A DNA stretch of 64,000 nucleotides from Limanda limanda (taxonomy: Eukaryota > Chordata > Actinopteri > Pleuronectiformes > Pleuronectidae), in assembly GCF_963576545.1 (NCBI RefSeq), contig NW_026870395.1, positions 186,001-250,000 of the forward strand, read 5' to 3'. The position numbers were made by a program, and so were the translations under genes. Below are positions 1-10,400 of this stretch, piece after piece; within the stretch, counting starts at the first letter, position 1; each line of letters starts with the position of its first letter. Below the pieces are notes generated by a model that did not search any database, had not been told where the DNA came from, and saw only the letters and a list, made by a program, of their open reading frames with translations.

Positions 1-1282
1 CAACCCCATTTAGTGGGGGTAGAGCCTACTTGCAAGTCTCTCCGACCTTCACAAAAAAAGTTATTCAAGAATATCTCCTCAGATTTGGGGGAATTTCGTC
101 GGTCGACCTCTTTCGAAGGTCGTACAAGCTCGGGGATGGTACCAATCGATCCGCAGGACCCAAATTAGTCCAGATGCAACCACTTTCCAAGTCTCTCCGA
201 CCTTCACAAAAAAAGTTATTCAAGAATATCTCTTTCTCCTATGTGCTTTCATCCCTAACCCTAACCCTAACCCTTCCGAAAGTCGGAGAAGCTCAAGGAT
301 GGTACCGATCGATGCGCGCTACCCCATTTAGTGGGGGTAGAGCCTACTTGCAAGTCTCTCCGACCTTCACAAAAAAAGTTATTCAAGAATATCTCCTCAG
401 ATTTGGGGGAATTTCGTCGGTCGACCTCTTCCGAAGGTCGTACAAGCTCGGGGATGGTACCAATCGATCTGCAGGACCCAAATTAGTCCAGATGCAACCA
501 CTTTCCAAGTCTCTCCGACCTTCACAAAAAAAGTTATTCAAGAATATCTCTTTCTCCTATGTGCTTTCATCCCTAACCCTAACCCTAACCCTTCCGAAAG
601 TCGGAGAAGCTCAAGGATGGTACCGATCGATGCGCGCTACCCCATTTAGTGGGGGTAGAGCCTACTTGCAAGTCTCTCCGACCTTCACAAAAAACGTTAT
701 TCAAGAATATCTCTTTCTCCTATGTGCTTTCATCCCTAACCCTAACCCTAACCCTTCCGAAAGTCGGAGAAGCTCAAGGATAGTACCGATCGATGCGCGC
801 TACCCCATTTAGTGGGGGTAGAGCCTACTTGCAAGTCTCTCCGACCTTCACAAAAAAAGTTATTCAAGAATATCTCCTCAGATTTGGGGGAATTTCGTCG
901 GTCGACCTCTTCCGAAGGTCGTACAAGCTCGGGGATGGTACCAATCGATCCGCAGGACCCAAATTAGTCCAGATGCAACCACTTTCCAAGTCTCTCCGAC
1001 CTTCACAAAAAAAGTTATTCAAGAATATCTCTTTCTCCTATGTGCTTTCATCCCTAACCCTAACCCTAACCCTTCCGAAAGTCGGAGAAGCTCAAGGATG
1101 GTACCGATCGATGCGCGCTACCCCATTTAGTGGGGGTAGAGCCTACTTGCAAGTCTCTCCGACCTTCACAAAAAACGTTATTCAAGAATATCTCTTTCTC
1201 CTATGTGCTTTCATCCCTAACCCTAACCCTAACCCTTCCGAAAGTCGGAGAAGCTCAAGGATGGTACCGATCGATGCGCGCT

Positions 1283-3200
1283 ACCCCATTTAGTGGGGGT
1301 AGAGCCTACTTGCAAGTCTCTCCGACCTTCACAAAAAAAGTTATTCAAGAATATCTCCTCAGATTTGGGGGAATTTCGTCGGTCGACCTCTTCCGAAGGT
1401 CGTACAAGCTCGGGGATGGTACCAATCGATCTGCAGGACCCAAATTAGTCCAGATGCAACCACTTTCCAAGTCTCTCCGACCTTCACAAAAAAAGTTATT
1501 CAAGAATATCTCTTTCTCCTATGTGCTTTCATCCCTAACCCTAACCCTAACCCTTCCGAAAGTCGGAGAAGCTCAAGGATGGTACCGATCGATGCGCGCT
1601 ACCCCATTTAGTGGGGGTAGAGCCTACTTGCAAGTCTCTCCGACCTTCACAAAAAAAGTTATTCAAGAATATCTCCTCAGATTTGGGGGAATTTCGTCGG
1701 TCGACCTCTTCCGAAGGTCGTACAAGCTCGGGGATGGTACCAATCGATCCGCAGGACCCAAATTAGTCCAGATGCAACCACTTTCCAAGTCTCTCCGACC
1801 TTCACAAAAAAAGTTATTCAAGAATATCTCTTTCTCCTATGTGCTTTCATCCCTAACCCTAACCCTAACCCTTCCGAAAGTCGGAGAAGCTCAAGGATGG
1901 TACCGATCGATGCGCGCTACCCCATTTAGTGGGGGTAGAGCCTACTTGCAAGTCTCTCCGACCTTCACAAAAAACGTTATTCAAGAATATCTCTTTCTCC
2001 TATGTGCTTTCATCCCTAACCCTAACCCTAACCCTTCCGAAAGTCGGAGAAGCTCAAGGATGGTACCGATCGATGCGCGCTACCCCATTTAGTGGGGGTA
2101 GAGCCTACTTGCAAGTCTCTCCGACCTTCACAAAAAAAGTTATTCAAGAATATCTCTTTCTCCTATGTGCTTTCATCCCTAACCCTAACCCTAACCCTTC
2201 CGAAAGTCGGAGAAGCTCAAGGATGGTACCGATCGATGCGCGCAACCCCATTTAGTGGGGGTAGAGCCTACTTGCAAGTCTCTCCGACCTTCACAAAAAA
2301 AGTTATTCAAGAATATCTCCTCAGATTTGGGGGAATTTCGTCGGTCGACCTCTTCCGAAGGTCGTACAAGCTCGGGGATGGTACCAATCGATCCGCAGGA
2401 CCCAAATTAGTCCAGATGCAACCACTTTTCAAGTCTCTCCGACCTTCACAAAAAAAGTTATTCAAGAATATCTCTTTCTCCTATGTGCTTTCATCCCTAA
2501 CCCTAACCCTAACCCTTCAGAAAGTCGGAGAAGCTCAAGGATGGTACCGATCGATGCGCGCTACCCCATTTAGTGGGGGTAGAGCCTACTTGCAAGTCTC
2601 TCCGACCTTCACAAAAAAAGTTATTCAAGAATATCTCTTTCTCCTATGTGCTTTCATCCCTAACCCTAACCCTTCCGAAAGTCGGAGAAGCTCAAGGATG
2701 GTACCGATCGATGCGCGCAACCCCATTTAGTGGGGGTAGAGCCTACTTGCAAGTCTCTCCGACCTTCACAAAAAAAGTTATTCAAGAATATCTCCTCAGA
2801 TTTGGGGGAATTTCGTCGGTCGACCTCTTTCGAAGGTCGTACAAGCTCGGGGATGGTACCAATCGATCCGCAGGACCCAAATTAGTCCAGATGCAACCAC
2901 TTTCCAAGTCTCTCCGACCTTCACAAAAAAAGTTATTCAAGAATATCTCTTTCTCCTATGTGCTTTCATCCCTAACCCTAACCCTAACCCTTCCGAAAGT
3001 CGGAGAAGCTCAAGGATGGTACCGATCGATGCGCGCTACCCCATTTAGTGGGGGTAGAGCCTACTTGCAAGTCTCTCCGACCTTCACAAAAAAAGTTATT
3101 CAAGAATATCTCTTTCTCCTATGTGCTTTCATCCCTAACCCTAACCCTAACCCTTCCGAAAGTCGGAGAAGCTCAAGGATGGTACCGATCGATGCGCGCA
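1283..3200 (+). repeat. 1,918-bp tandem duplication, copy 1
   Basis: Unit order 2 2 1 1 2 1c 2 1. Shared markers with copy 2 at an offset of exactly 1,918 are: the ATCTGCAGG dimer at the start, the A6-CG monomer starting at 1919, the dimer with CACTTTTCAAG and CCCTTCAG, the contracted monomer at 2563, and the TTTCGAAGG dimer. I saw no difference at the positions compared; I did not check every base. Confidence 0.85.
2563..2719 (+). repeat. Contracted A monomer (157 bp)
   Basis: One CCCTAA is missing from the telomeric block, leaving three C tracts. It is copied at 4481 by the 1,918-bp duplication. Confidence 0.93.
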
Positions 3201-5118
3201 ACCCCATTTAGTGGGGGTAGAGCCTACTTGCAAGTCTCTCCGACCTTCACAAAAAAAGTTATTCAAGAATATCTCCTCAGATTTGGGGGAATTTCGTCGG
3301 TCGACCTCTTCCGAAGGTCGTACAAGCTCGGGGATGGTACCAATCGATCTGCAGGACCCAAATTAGTCCAGATGCAACCACTTTCCAAGTCTCTCCGACC
3401 TTCACAAAAAAAGTTATTCAAGAATATCTCTTTCTCCTATGTGCTTTCATCCCTAACCCTAACCCTAACCCTTCCGAAAGTCGGAGAAGCTCAAGGATGG
3501 TACCGATCGATGCGCGCTACCCCATTTAGTGGGGGTAGAGCCTACTTGCAAGTCTCTCCGACCTTCACAAAAAAAGTTATTCAAGAATATCTCCTCAGAT
3601 TTGGGGGAATTTCGTCGGTCGACCTCTTCCGAAGGTCGTACAAGCTCGGGGATGGTACCAATCGATCCGCAGGACCCAAATTAGTCCAGATGCAACCACT
3701 TTCCAAGTCTCTCCGACCTTCACAAAAAAAGTTATTCAAGAATATCTCTTTCTCCTATGTGCTTTCATCCCTAACCCTAACCCTAACCCTTCCGAAAGTC
3801 GGAGAAGCTCAAGGATGGTACCGATCGATGCGCGCTACCCCATTTAGTGGGGGTAGAGCCTACTTGCAAGTCTCTCCGACCTTCACAAAAAACGTTATTC
3901 AAGAATATCTCTTTCTCCTATGTGCTTTCATCCCTAACCCTAACCCTAACCCTTCCGAAAGTCGGAGAAGCTCAAGGATGGTACCGATCGATGCGCGCTA
4001 CCCCATTTAGTGGGGGTAGAGCCTACTTGCAAGTCTCTCCGACCTTCACAAAAAAAGTTATTCAAGAATATCTCTTTCTCCTATGTGCTTTCATCCCTAA
4101 CCCTAACCCTAACCCTTCCGAAAGTCGGAGAAGCTCAAGGATGGTACCGATCGATGCGCGCAACCCCATTTAGTGGGGGTAGAGCCTACTTGCAAGTCTC
4201 TCCGACCTTCACAAAAAAAGTTATTCAAGAATATCTCCTCAGATTTGGGGGAATTTCGTCGGTCGACCTCTTCCGAAGGTCGTACAAGCTCGGGGATGGT
4301 ACCAATCGATCCGCAGGACCCAAATTAGTCCAGATGCAACCACTTTTCAAGTCTCTCCGACCTTCACAAAAAAAGTTATTCAAGAATATCTCTTTCTCCT
4401 ATGTGCTTTCATCCCTAACCCTAACCCTAACCCTTCAGAAAGTCGGAGAAGCTCAAGGATGGTACCGATCGATGCGCGCTACCCCATTTAGTGGGGGTAG
4501 AGCCTACTTGCAAGTCTCTCCGACCTTCACAAAAAAAGTTATTCAAGAATATCTCTTTCTCCTATGTGCTTTCATCCCTAACCCTAACCCTTCCGAAAGT
4601 CGGAGAAGCTCAAGGATGGTACCGATCGATGCGCGCAACCCCATTTAGTGGGGGTAGAGCCTACTTGCAAGTCTCTCCGACCTTCACAAAAAAAGTTATT
4701 CAAGAATATCTCCTCAGATTTGGGGGAATTTCGTCGGTCGACCTCTTTCGAAGGTCGTACAAGCTCGGGGATGGTACCAATCGATCCGCAGGACCCAAAT
4801 TAGTCCAGATGCAACCACTTTCCAAGTCTCTCCGACCTTCACAAAAAAAGTTATTCAAGAATATCTCTTTCTCCTATGTGCTTTCATCCCTAACCCTAAC
4901 CCTAACCCTTCCGAAAGTCGGAGAAGCTCAAGGATGGTACCGATCGATGCGCGCTACCCCATTTAGTGGGGGTAGAGCCTACTTGCAAGTCTCTCCGACC
5001 TTCACAAAAAAAGTTATTCAAGAATATCTCTTTCTCCTATGTGCTTTCATCCCTAACCCTAACCCTAACCCTTCCGAAAGTCGGAGAAGCTCAAGGATGG
5101 TACCGATCGATGCGCGCA
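3201..5118 (+). repeat. 1,918-bp tandem duplication, copy 2
   Basis: This has the same unit order and private markers as 1283-3200. The next dimer, at 5119, carries TTAATCCAG and no longer matches, so the duplication ends there. It is either a very recent unequal exchange or an assembly duplication. Confidence 0.85.
4481..4637 (+). repeat. Contracted A monomer (157 bp)
   Basis: Three-tract telomeric block; the counterpart of 2563-2719 in the second 1,918-bp copy. Confidence 0.93.
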
Positions 5119-6012
5119 ACCCCATTTAGTGGGGGTAGAGCCTACTTGCAAGTCTCTCCGACCTTCACAAAAAAAGTTATTCAAGAATATCTCCTCAGAT
5201 TTGGGGGAATTTCGTCGGTCGACCTCTTCCGAAGGTCGTACAAGCTCGGGGATGGTACCAATCGATCCGCAGGACCCAAATTAATCCAGATGCAACCACT
5301 TTCCAAGTCTCTCCGACCTTCACAAAAAAAGTTATTCAAGAATATCTCTTTCTCCTATGTGCTTTCATCCCTAACCCTAACCCTAACCCTTCCGAAAGTC
5401 GGAGAAGCTCAAGGATGGTACCGATCGATGCGCGCTACCCCATTTAGTGGGGGTAGAGCCTACTTGCAAGTCTCTCCGACCTTCACAAAAAAAGTTATTC
5501 AAGAATATCTCTTTCTCCTATGTGCTTTCATCCCTAACCCTAACCCTAACCCTTCCGAAAGTCGGAGAAGCTCAAGGATGGTACCGATCGATGCGCGCAA
5601 CCCCATTTAGTGGGGGTAGAGCCTACTTGCAAGTCTCTCCGACCTTCACAAAAAAAGTTATTCAAGAATATCTCCTCAGATTTGGGGGAATTTCGTCGGT
5701 CGACCTCTTTCGAAGGTCGTACAAGCTCGGGGATGGTACCAATCGATCCGCAGGACCCAAATTAGTCCAGATGCAACCACTTTCCAAGTCTCTCCGACCT
5801 TCACAAAAAAAGTTATTCAAGAATATCTCTTTCTCCTATGTGCTTTCATCCCTAACCCTAACCCTAACCCTTCCGAAAGTCGGAGAAGCTCAAGGATGGT
5901 ACCGATCGATGCGCGCTACCCCATTTAGTGGGGGTAGAGCCTACTTGCAAGTCTCTCCGACCTTCACAAAAAAAGTTATTCAAGAATATCTCTTTCTCCT
6001 ATGTGCTTTCAT

Positions 6013-6033
6013 CCCTAACCCTAACCCTAACCC
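6013..6033 (+). repeat. Embedded telomere-type block (CCCTAA)3CCC, reference copy
   Basis: Three and a half CCCTAA repeats, reading (GGGTTA)3GGG on the opposite strand. The block sits 95 bases after the start of a normal-length A monomer and follows GTGCTTTCAT directly. All 293 complete A tails in the window carry it or a shortened or point-mutated version. It matches the vertebrate-type telomere repeat, also used by many fungi and protists. Four C/G tracts are the minimum for an intramolecular telomeric G-quadruplex or i-motif. Formation in vivo is inference. Confidence 0.95.
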
Positions 6034-6034
6034 T

Positions 6035-6047
6035 TCCGAAAGTCGGA
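6035..6047 (+). other. Short inverted repeat after the telomeric block (reference copy)
   Basis: TCCGA-AAG-TCGGA, a 5-bp stem with a 3-base loop, begins two bases after the last C of the telomeric block in each A monomer. Some variants break the stem: TCAGA near 2519, 4437, 10210, 10691, 11172 and 11335, and TCCAA in several dimers after 22 kb. It is therefore not strictly conserved. Confidence 0.6.
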
Positions 6048-6079
6048 GAAGCTCAAGGATGGTACCGATCGATGCGCGC

Positions 6080-6099
6080 TACCCCATTTAGTGGGGGTA
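6080..6099 (+). other. Imperfect palindrome across the monomer junction (reference copy)
   Basis: TACCCCATTTAGTGGGGGTA lies across the end of one unit and the start of the next. CCCCA can pair with TGGGG around a TTTAG loop, and the outer TA/TA pairs add to the stem with one bulged G. The first base is the common T/A dimorphism of unit ends, so the A variant removes the outermost pair. The palindrome is present at the start of every dimer and single monomer, but not at the internal B-to-A junction, whose leader differs. Confidence 0.6.
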
Positions 6100-7398
6100 G
6101 AGCCTACTTGCAAGTCTCTCCGACCTTCACAAAAAAAGTTATTCAAGAATATCTCTTTCTCCTATGTGCTTTCATCCCTAACCCTAACCCTAACCCTTCC
6201 GAAAGTCGGAGAAGCTCAAGGATGGTACCAATTGATGCGCGCTACCCCATTTAGTGGGGGTAGAGCCTACTTGCAAGTCTCTCCGACCTTCACAAAAAAA
6301 GTTATTCAAGAATATCTCTTTCTCCTATGTGCTTTCATCCCTAACCCTAACCCTAACCCTTCCGAAAGTCGGAGAAGCTCAAGGATGGTACCGATCGATG
6401 TGCGCAACCCCATTTAGTGGGGGTAGAGCCTACTTGCAAGTCTCTCCGACCTTCACAAAAAAAGTTATTCAAGAATATCTCCTCAGATTTGGGGGAATTT
6501 CGTCGGTCGACCTCTTTCGAAGGTCGTACAAGCTCGGGGATGGTACCAATCGATCCGCAGGACCCAAATTAGTCCAGATGCAACCACTTTCCAAGTCTCT
6601 CCGACCTTCACAAAAAAAGTTATTCAAGAATATCTCTTTCTCCTATGTGCTTTCATCCCTAACCCTAACCCTAACCCTTCCGAAAGTCGGAGAAGCTCAA
6701 GGATGGTACCGATCGATGCGCGCTACCCCATTTAGTGGGGGTAGAGCCTACTTGCAAGTCTCTCCGACCTTCACAAAAAAAGTTATTCAAGAATATCTCT
6801 TTCTCCTATGTGCTTTCATCCCTAACCCTAACCCTAACCCTTCCGAAAGTCGGAGAAGCTCAAGGATAGTACCGATCGATGCGCGCAACCCCATTTAGTG
6901 GGGGTAGAGCCTACTTGCAAGTCTCTCCGACCTTCACAAAAAAAGTTATTCAAGAATATCTCCTCAGATTTGGGGGAATTTCGTCGGTCGACCTCTTCCG
7001 AAGGTCGTACAAGCTCGGGGATGGTACCAATCGATCCGCAGGACCCAAATTAGTCCAGATGCAACCACTTTCCAAGTCTCTCCGACCTTCACAAAAAAAG
7101 TTATTCAAGAATATCTCTTTCTCCTATGTGCTTTCATCCCTAACCCTAACCCTAACCCTTCCGAAAGTCGGAGAAGCTCAAGGATGGTACCGATCGATGC
7201 GCGCTACCCCATTTAGTGGGGGTAGAGCCTACTTGCAAGTCTCTCCGACCTTCACAAAAAAAGTTATTCAAGAATATCTCTTTCTCCTATGTGCTTTCAT
7301 CCCTAACCCTAACCCTAACCCTTCCGAAAGTCGGAGAAGCTCAAGGATGGTACCGATCGATGCGCGCAACCCCATTTAGTGGGGGTAGAGCCTACTTG

Positions 7399-7443
7399 CA
7401 AGTCTCTCCGACCTTCACAAAAAAAGTTATTCAAGAATATCTC
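7399..7443 (+). repeat. 45-bp core shared by A and B (example in B half)
   Basis: This stretch is identical in the consensus A and B monomers; the matching copy in the A half of the same dimer is 7554-7598. It contains CTCTCCGACC and an A7 tract. It is much better conserved between the two monomer types than their leaders and tails. That fits either repeated conversion or exchange within the core, or constraint such as a protein-binding or nucleosome-phasing segment. The sequence alone does not choose between these. Confidence 0.85.
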
Positions 7444-7466
7444 CTCAGATTTGGGGGAATTTCGTC

Positions 7467-7488
7467 GGTCGACCTCTTCCGAAGGTCG
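7467..7488 (+). other. Palindrome and inverted repeat specific to B (reference copy)
   Basis: GGTCGACC (7467-7474) is a perfect 8-bp palindrome. Overlapping it, CGACCT and AGGTCG form a 6-bp stem around a 7-base loop (7470-7488). Both occur only in B tails, so they mark dimers. Rare substitutions alter them, for example at 18395, 20000 and 20967. Confidence 0.6.
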
Positions 7489-10400
7489 TACAAGCTCGGG
7501 GATGGTACCAATCGATCCGCAGGACCCAAATTAGTCCAGATGCAACCACTTTCCAAGTCTCTCCGACCTTCACAAAAAAAGTTATTCAAGAATATCTCTT
7601 TCTCCTATGTGCTTTCATCCCTAACCCTAACCCTAACCCTTCCGAAAGTCGGAGAAGCTCAAGGATGGTACCGATCGATGCGCGCTACCCCATTTAGTGG
7701 GGGTAGAGCCTACTTGCAAGTCTCTCCGACCTTCACAAAAAAAGTTATTCAAGAATATCTCTTTCTCCTATGTGCTTTCATCCCTAACCCTAACCCTAAC
7801 CCTTCCGAAAGTCGGAGAAGCTCAAGGATGGTACCGATCGATGCGCGCAACCCCATTTAGTGGGGGTAGAGCCTACTTGCAAGTCTCTCCGACCTTCACA
7901 AAAAAAGTTATTCAAGAATATCTCCTCAGATTTGGGGGAATTTCGTCGGTCGACCTCTTTCGAAGGTCGTACAAGCTCGGGGATGGTACCAATCGATCCG
8001 CAGGACCCAAATTAGTCCAGATGCAACCACTTTCCAAGTCTCTCCGACCTTCACAAAAAAAGTTATTCAAGAATATCTCTTTCTCCTATGTGCTTTCATC
8101 CCTAACCCTAACCCTAACCCTTCCGAAAGTCGGAGAAGCTCAAGGATGGTACCGATCGATGCGCGCTACCCCATTTAGTGGGGGTAGAGCCTACTTGCAA
8201 GTCTCTCCGACCTTCACAAAAAAAGTTATTCAAGAATATCTCCTCAGATTTGGGGGAATTTCGTCGGTCGACCTCTTCCGAAGGTCGTACAAGCTCGGGG
8301 ATGGTACCAATCGATCCGCAGGACCCAAATTAGTCCAGATGCAACCACTTTCCAAGTCTCTCCGACCTTCACAAAAAAAGTTATTCAAGAATATCTCTTT
8401 CTCCTATGTGCTTTCATCCCTAACCCTAACCCTAACCCTTCCGAAAGTCGGAGAAGCTCAAGGATGGTACCGATCGATGCGCGCTACCCCATTTAGTGGG
8501 GGTAGAGCCTACTTGCAAGTCTCTCCGACCTTCACAAAAAACGTTATTCAAGAATATCTCTTTCTCCTATGTGCTTTCATCCCTAACCCTAACCCTAACC
8601 CTTCCGAAAGTCGGAGAAGCTCAAGGATGGTACCGATCGATGCGCGCTACCCCATTTAGTGGGGGTAGAGCCTACTTGCAAGTCTCTCCGACCTTCACAA
8701 AAAAAGTTATTCAAGAATATCTCCTCAGATTTGGGGGAATTTCGTCGGTCGACCTCTTCCGAAGGTCGTACAAGCTCGGGGATGGTACCAATCGATCTGC
8801 AGGACCCAAATTAGTCCAGATGCAACCACTTTCCAAGTCTCTCCGACCTTCACAAAAAAAGTTATTCAAGAATATCTCTTTCTCCTATGTGCTTTCATCC
8901 CTAACCCTAACCCTAACCCTTCCGAAAGTCGGAGAAGCTCAAGGATGGTACCGATCGATGCGCGCTACCCCATTTAGTGGGGGTAGAGCCTACTTGCAAG
9001 TCTCTCCAACCTTCACAAAAAAAGTTATTCAAGAATATCTCTTTCTCCTATGTGCTTTCATCCCTAACCCTAACCCTAACCCTTCCGAAAGTCGGAGAAG
9101 CTCAAGGATGGTACCGATCGATGCGCGCTACCCCATTTAGTGGGGGTAGAGCCTACTTGCAAGTCTCTCCGACCTTCACAAAAAAAGTTATTCAAGAATA
9201 TCTCTTTCTCCTATGTGCTTTCATCCCTAACCCTAACCCTAACCCTTCCGAAAGTCGGAGAAGCTCAAGGATGGTACCGATCGATGCGCGCTACCCCATT
9301 TAGTGGGGGTAGAGCCTACTTGCAAGTCTCTCCGACCTTCACAAAAAAAGTTATTCAAGAATATCTCTTTCTCCTATGTGCTTTCATCCCTAACCCTAAC
9401 CCTAACCCTTCCGAAAGTCGGAGAAGCTCAAGGATGGTACCGATCGATGTGCGCAACCCCATTTAGTGGGGGTAGAGCCTACTTGCAAGTCTCTCCGACC
9501 TTCACAAAAAAAGTTATTCAAGAATATCTCCTCAGATTTGGGGGAATTTCGTCGGTCGACCTCTTTCGAAGGTCGTACAAGCTCGGGGATGGTACCAATC
9601 GATCCGCAGGACCCAAATTAGTCCAGATGCAACCACTTTCCAAGTCTCTCCGACCTTCACAAAAAAAGTTATTCAAGAATATCTCTTTCTCCTATGTGCT
9701 TTCATCCCTAACCCTAACCCTAACCCTTCCGAAAGTCGGAGAAGCTCAAGGATGGTACCGATCGATGCGCGCTACCCCATTTAGTGGGGGTAGAGCCTAC
9801 TTGCAAGTCTCTCCGACCTTCACAAAAAAAGTTATTCAAGAATATCTCTTTCTCCTATGTGCTTTCATCCCTAACCCTAACCCTAACCCTTCCGAAAGTC
9901 GGAGAAGCTCAAGGATGGTACCGATCGATGCGCGCAACCCCATTTAGTGGGGGTAGAGCCTACTTGCAAGTCTCTCCGACCTTCACAAAAAAAGTTATTC
10001 AAGAATATCTCCTCAGATTTGGGGGAATTTCGTCGGTCGACCTCTTCCGAAGGTCGTACAAGCTCGGGGATGGTACCAATCGATCCGCAGGACCCAAATT
10101 AGTCCAGATGCAACCACTTTTCAAGTCTCTCCGACCTTCACAAAAAAAGTTATTCAAGAATATCTCTTTCTCCTATGTGCTTTCATCCCTAACCCTAACC
10201 CTAACCCTTCAGAAAGTCGGAGAAGCTCAAGGATGGTACCGATCGATGCGCGCTACCCCATTTAGTGGGGGTAGAGCCTACTTGCAAGTCTCTCCGACCT
10301 TCACAAAAAAAGTTATTCAAGAATATCTCTTTCTCCTATGTGCTTTCATCCCTAACCCTAACCCTAACCCTTCCGAAAGTCGGAGAAGCTCAAGGATGGT

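Larger units (their letters stand above)
3..5118 (+). repeat. Array segment 1: dimer-rich, two 1.9-kb copies
   Basis: Unit order from position 3: 2 2 1 2 1 2 2 1 1 2 1c 2 1 2 2 1 1 2 1c 2 1. Dimer-dimer neighbours occur three times here (starts 3/321, 1283/1601 and 3201/3519) and only twice elsewhere (7850/8168 and 25211/25523). Much of the segment is a tandem duplication described separately. No gene or unique sequence is present. Confidence 0.93.
5918..6080 (+). repeat. Reference A monomer (163 bp, telomeric type)
   Basis: A representative consensus A monomer. Its parts in order are: a 30-bp leader (5918-5947, starts ACCCCATTTA, ends CCTACTTG); a 45-bp core shared with monomer B (5948-5992, starts CAAGTCTCTCCGACC, includes an A7 tract, ends GAATATCTC); and an 88-bp A-specific tail (5993-6080). 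The tail holds a pyrimidine-rich stretch, the telomere-type block at 6013-6033, a short inverted repeat and a cluster of palindromic sites reading GGTACCGATCGATGCGCGC near its end. There are 189 free copies plus 104 as the second half of dimers. In dimers the leader is different, starting ACCCAAATTA. Dominant polymorphisms are A7-G versus A6-CG in the core, and T versus A at the last base. Confidence 0.95.
7369..7686 (+). repeat. Reference B-A dimer (318 bp)
   Basis: A representative dimer. The B half is 7369-7523 (155 bp): it uses the common leader and core, then an 80-bp tail with no telomere motif that begins CTCAGATTTGGGGG and contains the palindrome GGTCGACC. The A half is 7524-7686 (163 bp): it has an alternative leader starting ACCCAAATTAGTCC, then the core and the telomeric tail. 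The ends of the two tails align clearly (CTTCCGAA, GGATGGTACC then ATCGAT in both), so A and B are diverged copies of one ancestral monomer. The ACCCAAATTA leader is seen only after a B tail, so the dimer behaves as one inherited unit. Common substitutions in B are TTCCGAAGG versus TTTCGAAGG, and ATCCGCAGG versus ATCTGCAGG or ATCAGCAGG. Confidence 0.95.

Noticed and set aside
7444..7523. CENP-B-box-like site in the B tail (TTTCGTCGGTCGACC)
   Set aside because: It does not fit the TTCG-N4-A-N2-CGGG pattern, so it gives no support for a centromeric satellite of that kind.
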